Assembly (NCBI RefSeq): GCF_900302505.1 | Contig: NZ_OMOJ01000007.1 | Location: 1-64,000, forward strand | DNA: 64,000 nt | Source of the DNA: Pseudoprimorskyibacter insulae | GTDB lineage: Bacteria > Pseudomonadota > Alphaproteobacteria > Rhodobacterales > Rhodobacteraceae | Reading direction: 5' to 3' | In this document: positions 60,717-64,000 of the stretch, piece by piece | Layout: the number at the start of each line of letters is the position of its first letter | Position numbering within the stretch: the stretch's first letter is position 1 | The notes under the pieces: model-generated | Databases searched by the model: none | Told to the model about the DNA's origin: nothing | What the model saw: only the letters and a program-made list of their open reading frames with translations | Made by a program: the position numbers and the translations under genes

Positions 60717-60754
60717 GGGTGGCTCCTTTCAGGACTGAATGCCATATAACGCAA

Positions 60755-60786
60755 AACGGCGCCGGGCCAACAGGCCGGGCGCCGTT
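60755..60786 (-). terminator. Hairpin between mce and DUF1467 gene
   Basis: AACGGCGCC pairs with GGCGCCGTT, extended by GGGCC/GGCC in the loop, giving a long GC-rich stem. It lies 18 bases after the mce stop and may end or attenuate that transcript. Confidence 0.65.
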
Positions 60787-60803
60787 CGTTAGATAGGCTA
60801 GGC

Positions 60804-61208
60804 TTAGACCTGTTCCAGTTCGACCAAGCAGCCGTTGAAGTCTTTGGGATGCAGGAACAGAACCGGCTTGCCATGCGCGCCGATTTTCGGCTCGCCCGTG
60901 CCCAGAACGCGGGCACCGGTGGCTTGCAGGTGGTCACGTGCGGCGATGATGTCATCGACCTCATAGCAGATGTGGTGGATGCCGCCTGCGGGATTCTTAT
61001 CAAGGAAGCCTTGGATCGGGCTTGCATCGCCCAGCGGATACAGCAGTTCGATCTTGGTGTTGGGCAGTTCGATGAAGATCACGGTCACCCCGTGGTCGGG
61101 TTCATCCTGCGGCGCGCCAACCTTGGCACCCAGCGCATTGCGGTACTGGTCTGCGGCGGCCTCTAGGTCGGGTACGGCGATGGCGACGTGGTTCAAACGA
61201 CCGATCAT
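60804..61208 (-). CDS. mce: Methylmalonyl-CoA epimerase
   Basis: 134 residues of the VOC fold. Metal ligands are the histidine in GRLNHVAIAV, that in GIHHICYEV and the glutamate in GCLVELEQV at the C-terminus. It interconverts the methylmalonyl-CoA epimers in propionate catabolism and the ethylmalonyl-CoA pathway, both common in this group. The start at 61208 is preceded by AGGAGGAG. Confidence 0.94.
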   Translation of the reverse strand: MIGRLNHVAIAVPDLEAAADQYRNALGAKVGAPQDEPDHGVTVIFIELPNTKIELLYPLGDASPIQGFLDKNPAGGIHHICYEVDDIIAARDHLQATGARVLGTGEPKIGAHGKPVLFLHPKDFNGCLVELEQV

Positions 61209-61340
61209 GTGGGTCTCCTCCTGCTGCGGTTCGGTACTTTCTGCATGTGCGAAAACCTTGGCGCAAGCAGGATGCGCCCATTAACCGCTTGTTAGCGCTA
61301 TTCGCCGCATCCTTATCCCCGACTCGGCAAGGAGAGGACG

Positions 61341-62054
61341 ATGACAGAACTTGAACACTTCGATCCATTGCATCGCGCCACCCCCACGCGGCCCCTTCTG
61401 GGCATGACGATTCTGGTGGTTGAAGATAGCCGCTATGCCTGTGACGCCATGCGCCTGCTATGTCTGCGTAGCGGGGCACGCATCCGTCGGGCGGATTGTC
61501 TGCGCTCGGCCCGGCGGCATCTTCAGGTGTACCAGCCGACGGTTGTGATTGTTGATCTGGGCCTGCCGGATGGGGATGGCACAGACCTGATTGCCGAATT
61601 GGCCGCAGCATCGCCGCGCATTCCTGCCATCATTGGCACCAGCGGTGATGTCTTCGCTGCCGACATTGCCATAGCCGCCGGCGCGGATCAGTTCTTGGCC
61701 AAGCCGGTTCTGAACGTCGCCGCCTTTCAGGCCGAGGTTCTGGCCGCGCTTCCCGAAACGCTGCGCCCCCTGCGTGCGCGGCTGGTGGTGGATGAAACGA
61801 TCACGCCCGACCCGATCGCCTATCGCGAAGATATGGAACATATCGCGGCGGTTCTATCGGGGCCGTGTACCCCCGGTGATCTGACCTATGTTCAGCATTT
61901 CGCAGCCGGGGTTGCGCGGGCTGCGGGGGACACCGGGCTACAAGACGCCGTTGCCATGCTGACGCAGGCCGATGATGCGGCAAAGATGCAGGCCGCAATC
62001 AACCGGCTGGCCGGGTGCGTCGACGCCCGTGTCGAAGACCGGCTTGCGATTTAG
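61341..62054 (+). CDS. Stand-alone response regulator with helical C-terminal domain
   Basis: 237 residues. A full receiver spans about 22-135 with acid pair E28/D29, phosphoacceptor D72 (VDLGLPDGDG), T100 and K121 (FLAKPV). Residues about 140-237 are mainly helical and have no recognised DNA-binding or enzymatic motif. No kinase is adjacent. The output may be a protein-protein interaction, as in phosphorelay or chemotaxis regulators; the C-terminal histidine near HFAAGVARAAG suggests nothing firm. Confidence 0.85.
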   Translation: MTELEHFDPLHRATPTRPLLGMTILVVEDSRYACDAMRLLCLRSGARIRRADCLRSARRHLQVYQPTVVIVDLGLPDGDGTDLIAELAAASPRIPAIIGTSGDVFAADIAIAAGADQFLAKPVLNVAAFQAEVLAALPETLRPLRARLVVDETITPDPIAYREDMEHIAAVLSGPCTPGDLTYVQHFAAGVARAAGDTGLQDAVAMLTQADDAAKMQAAINRLAGCVDARVEDRLAI

Positions 62055-62770
62055 GCGCTGAGTGCCGGATCGCTGCTAACACGGACCAAACGGGTCAGAT
62101 CACTCAGGCTTTCGATTTGGTCGCCATCGGCGGTGAAATTGCGCGGATCCAACCATGTTTCGAACGCTGATTTCAGCGCGGGCCAATCGCTATCAATAGC
62201 GGCAAACCATGCGGTGTCACGGTTGCGCCCTTTGATGACAAGCGCTTGGCGGAACACGCCTTCATAACTCAGGCCCAGCCGTTGCGCCGCGCGGCGGGAC
62301 GGCATGTTCAGCGCATTACACTTCCACTCAAACCGGCGATAGCCCGCGTTGAAACACCACTCCATCAGCTTGTAAAACGCCTCGGTCGTCGCGCGGGTGC
62401 GTTGCAGCGCAGGGCTGATACAGATGTTGCCCAGCTCAATCGTGCCATCGGCAGGGAAAATCCGCATCAAAGACGCCACGCCAAGGGCAGGTTTGCCCGC
62501 GTGTTCGCGGATCGCAAAGAACAGGTCATTCGACTGCGCCTCGGTCTCTTTGACCCAACGGTGGTATTGCGCCGCCGAATGGAACGGGCCTTGCGGCATG
62601 TAATCCCACAGCCAGTCATGACCGTTGAAGGCATTGAACAACATCGCGGCATGGGCGTCGGCCCGAAGCGGTTCCAAGTGGCAATACCGGCCTTTCAGGA
62701 CCATAGGCTCTGGCCGGGGCGGCGGCGTCCAATTGGGAACAAGTGGCCCCAACGGGCGGTCGGTTGTCAT
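62051..62770 (-). CDS. GNAT N-acetyltransferase (RimJ/RimL-like)
   Basis: 239 residues from the ATG at 62770 (the frame also opens at 62782). RimJ-type features: CHLEPLRADAHAAMLFNAF at the start, GNICISPALQRTRATTEAFY for acetyl-CoA binding and WKCNALNMPSRRAAQRLGL. Some proteins of this type acetylate ribosomal proteins, others antibiotics or small amines; the target cannot be assigned. Overlaps the response regulator 3' end by 4 bases. Confidence 0.88.
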   Translation of the reverse strand: MTTDRPLGPLVPNWTPPPRPEPMVLKGRYCHLEPLRADAHAAMLFNAFNGHDWLWDYMPQGPFHSAAQYHRWVKETEAQSNDLFFAIREHAGKPALGVASLMRIFPADGTIELGNICISPALQRTRATTEAFYKLMEWCFNAGYRRFEWKCNALNMPSRRAAQRLGLSYEGVFRQALVIKGRNRDTAWFAAIDSDWPALKSAFETWLDPRNFTADGDQIESLSDLTRLVRVSSDPALSA

Positions 62771-62905
62771 GGCGATCCTCAATTTGCTTGGCAGACAGAA
62801 GGCGGGAAGCGGGCGGGCTTGTCAATCAACTGCATGGAAATTGCGCATCGCGCCGGAACCTTGGGCGCGACCGTGCGTTGGGCAGGCAAGCAAGGAGATT
62901 TCAAA

Positions 62906-63382
62906 ATGACCGATATCTATCAGGCGATCAAAGCCGACCATGACGAACATCGCGCCCTGTTGCAGTCCATTGCCGACACCACCGGCGCCAGCGAGGCGCG
63001 TCAAAAGGCTTGGCAGCAGTTCTACTGCGACGTCAAAAGCCACGCGGCCGCCGAAGAAGAAACGTTTTATTCCAAGCTGATCAGCAAGACATGGGGTCAG
63101 GATTCGGCCCGTCATTCCGTTCATGAGCACCAGAAGCTGGATGATCTGATGGAAGAGCTGAACGACATGGACATGGGCAACGGCGCTTGGCTGCAAAAGT
63201 TCAAAGAGCTGCGCCACGACTACGAACACCACATCGAGGAAGAAGAGGATGAGGTGTTCACCCGCGCCCGTGAGGTGATCAAGCAAGACGAGATCAAAGG
63301 CTACGGCGAACGGTTTCTGAAACGCAAAGAACAAGAGCGCGGCTTGGTCGAGAAAAAGAAAGAGGACGCGCTTGAAGATTGA
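62906..63382 (+). CDS. Hemerythrin HHE cation-binding domain protein
   Basis: 158 residues from ATG 62906 (after AAGGAGATT); the longer frame shadows the GNAT gene. The di-iron ligands are spread through H12/H15 (KADHDEHRALLQ), H45 and E49 (KSHAAAEEETFY), HEHQKLDDLM and HDYEHHIEEEEDEVF. Such proteins bind oxygen, nitric oxide or iron. The C-terminus is very lysine/glutamate-rich. Confidence 0.92.
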   Translation: MTDIYQAIKADHDEHRALLQSIADTTGASEARQKAWQQFYCDVKSHAAAEEETFYSKLISKTWGQDSARHSVHEHQKLDDLMEELNDMDMGNGAWLQKFKELRHDYEHHIEEEEDEVFTRAREVIKQDEIKGYGERFLKRKEQERGLVEKKKEDALED

Positions 63383-63475
63383 CGGTTTTGGCGGCGGGCC
63401 GGGCGATCCTGGTCGGCTTACCTCGCCGTGCCTGTTGTGGTGCCCCCGCGCCGCAACTGCCCGCTGCCAAATGAA

Positions 63476-63501
63476 AAACGCCGACCTTTTGGCCGGCGTT
63501 T
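63476..63501. terminator. Terminator after aspS
   Basis: AAACGCC/GGCGTTT with inner GACC/GGCC forms a hairpin around CTTTT between convergent hemerythrin and aspS genes. Confidence 0.75.
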
Positions 63502-63523
63502 CGAGTTCAAATGATGCGCATGA

Positions 63524-64000
63524 TCAATCCTGCGGGATGACCCGCAGCGACAGTTCCATCAGCTGATCGGACGACGGGTCCGACGGTGCGTTCATCATCA
63601 GATCTTCGGCGCGCTGGTTCATCGGGAACATGATGACTTCGCGGATGTTCGACGTGCCAGCCAGCAGCATCACGATCCGGTCAATACCGGCCGCGCAGCC
63701 ACCGTGCGGCGGTGCGCCGTAGTGGAAGGCGTTGAACAAGGCACCAAAGCGGTTTTTCACCTCTTCTTCGCCATAGCCTGCCAGTTCGAAGGCTTTGACC
63801 ATGATCTCGGGCTTGTGGTTCCGGATCGCGCCGGACACCAGCTCATAACCGTTACATGCCAGATCGTATTGGAAGCCTTTGACCGCCAGCGGATCGCCGT
63901 TCAGCGCATCCATACCGCCCTGCGGCATTGAGAACGGGTTGTGTTCGAAATCGATATCACCCGATTCTTCGTCCTGTTCGTAGATCGGGAAATCCACGAT
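63524..64000 (-). CDS. aspS: Aspartate--tRNA ligase AspS, C-terminal part (cut by window edge)
   Basis: About 158 C-terminal residues are in the window. [38 protein letters not shown] and class II motif 3 [16 protein letters not shown] with its ATP-binding arginine are unmistakable. The gene continues beyond 64000; a GTG at 63997 is not the start. AspS charges tRNA-Asp, and in alphaproteobacteria it is usually the non-discriminating form. Confidence 0.96.
   Translation of the reverse strand: MVDFPIYEQDEESGDIDFEHNPFSMPQGGMDALNGDPLAVKGFQYDLACNGYELVSGAIRNHKPEIMVKAFELAGYGEEEVKNRFGALFNAFHYGAPPHGGCAAGIDRIVMLLAGTSNIREVIMFPMNQRAEDLMMNAPSDPSSDQLMELSLRVIPQD

Overview
The window looks like chromosomal DNA of a marine Rhodobacteraceae bacterium of the Roseobacter group (Alphaproteobacteria). 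The reasons are the Rhodobacterales-style flagellar block, a hemD / mitofilin-like / hemY block, an MbfA-type iron exporter with an Irr-type iron box, many small families common in this group (DUF6455, DUF1467, DUF2853, DUF1761), and high GC over most of the window. The assignment rests on recognised protein families and gene order; no database search was run.

Layout. 1-366: end of an IS3-family element abutting the 3' remnant of a FAD oxidoreductase gene. 372-7682: flagellar genes (an AMIN-like exported protein, motA, a MotE-like protein, a small membrane coiled-coil protein and fliL on the minus strand; fliF, fliH-like, fliN and fliP on the plus strand), visibly richer in A+T than the rest. 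7737-10317: GNAT, TetR regulator, two tiny exported peptides and mbfA, with dense operator-like palindromes. 10587-17766: leucine genes leuC, leuD and leuB interleaved with a membrane protein, an exported phosphatase/nuclease-fold protein, and an epimerase/LysR pair. 17899-18968: EamA permease and tRNA-Pro(CGG).

19010-28204: a tricarboxylate module. A TctDE two-component system and a solute-binding protein diverge from tctC-tctB-tctA, which is followed by a type III CoA-transferase, a short citryl-CoA-lyase-like protein with the citrate synthase catalytic residues, and an AbrB-family membrane protein. The block suggests uptake, CoA activation and cleavage of a citrate-like acid. 28235-33875: a 5.6 kb integrative element in the 3' end of tRNA-Thr(CGT), with 16 bp direct repeats. 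It carries an integrase, an unknown protein coupled to it, an AlpA-like regulator, tiny overlapping ORFs, a zinc-finger/Toprim primase-like protein and a DUF3987 helicase-like protein. No capsid, packaging or conjugation genes were seen, so it resembles a minimal phage satellite.

34014-41029: hemY, mitofilin-like gene and hemD, then tsaD-gpsA-YciI-EVE and a DUF1761 gene. 41464-46398: chemoreceptor, DUF2853, msrB-msrA, queG and a glutathione transferase. 46590-50131: a phosphatase/sulfurtransferase-like domain fused to a sulfide:quinone-oxidoreductase-like enzyme, followed by a SulP transporter. 50078-52791: phosphatase, LysR regulator, cupin and a small histidine-rich membrane protein. 52844-56878: serine biosynthesis (serC and serA on minus, serB divergent) with a structured leader before serC. 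56882-57698: three coupled four-cysteine DUF6455 genes. 57782-64000: M48 lipoprotein protease, small conserved proteins, nitroreductase, EI24 protein, methylmalonyl-CoA epimerase, a stand-alone response regulator, GNAT, hemerythrin, and the 3' part of aspS running off the window.
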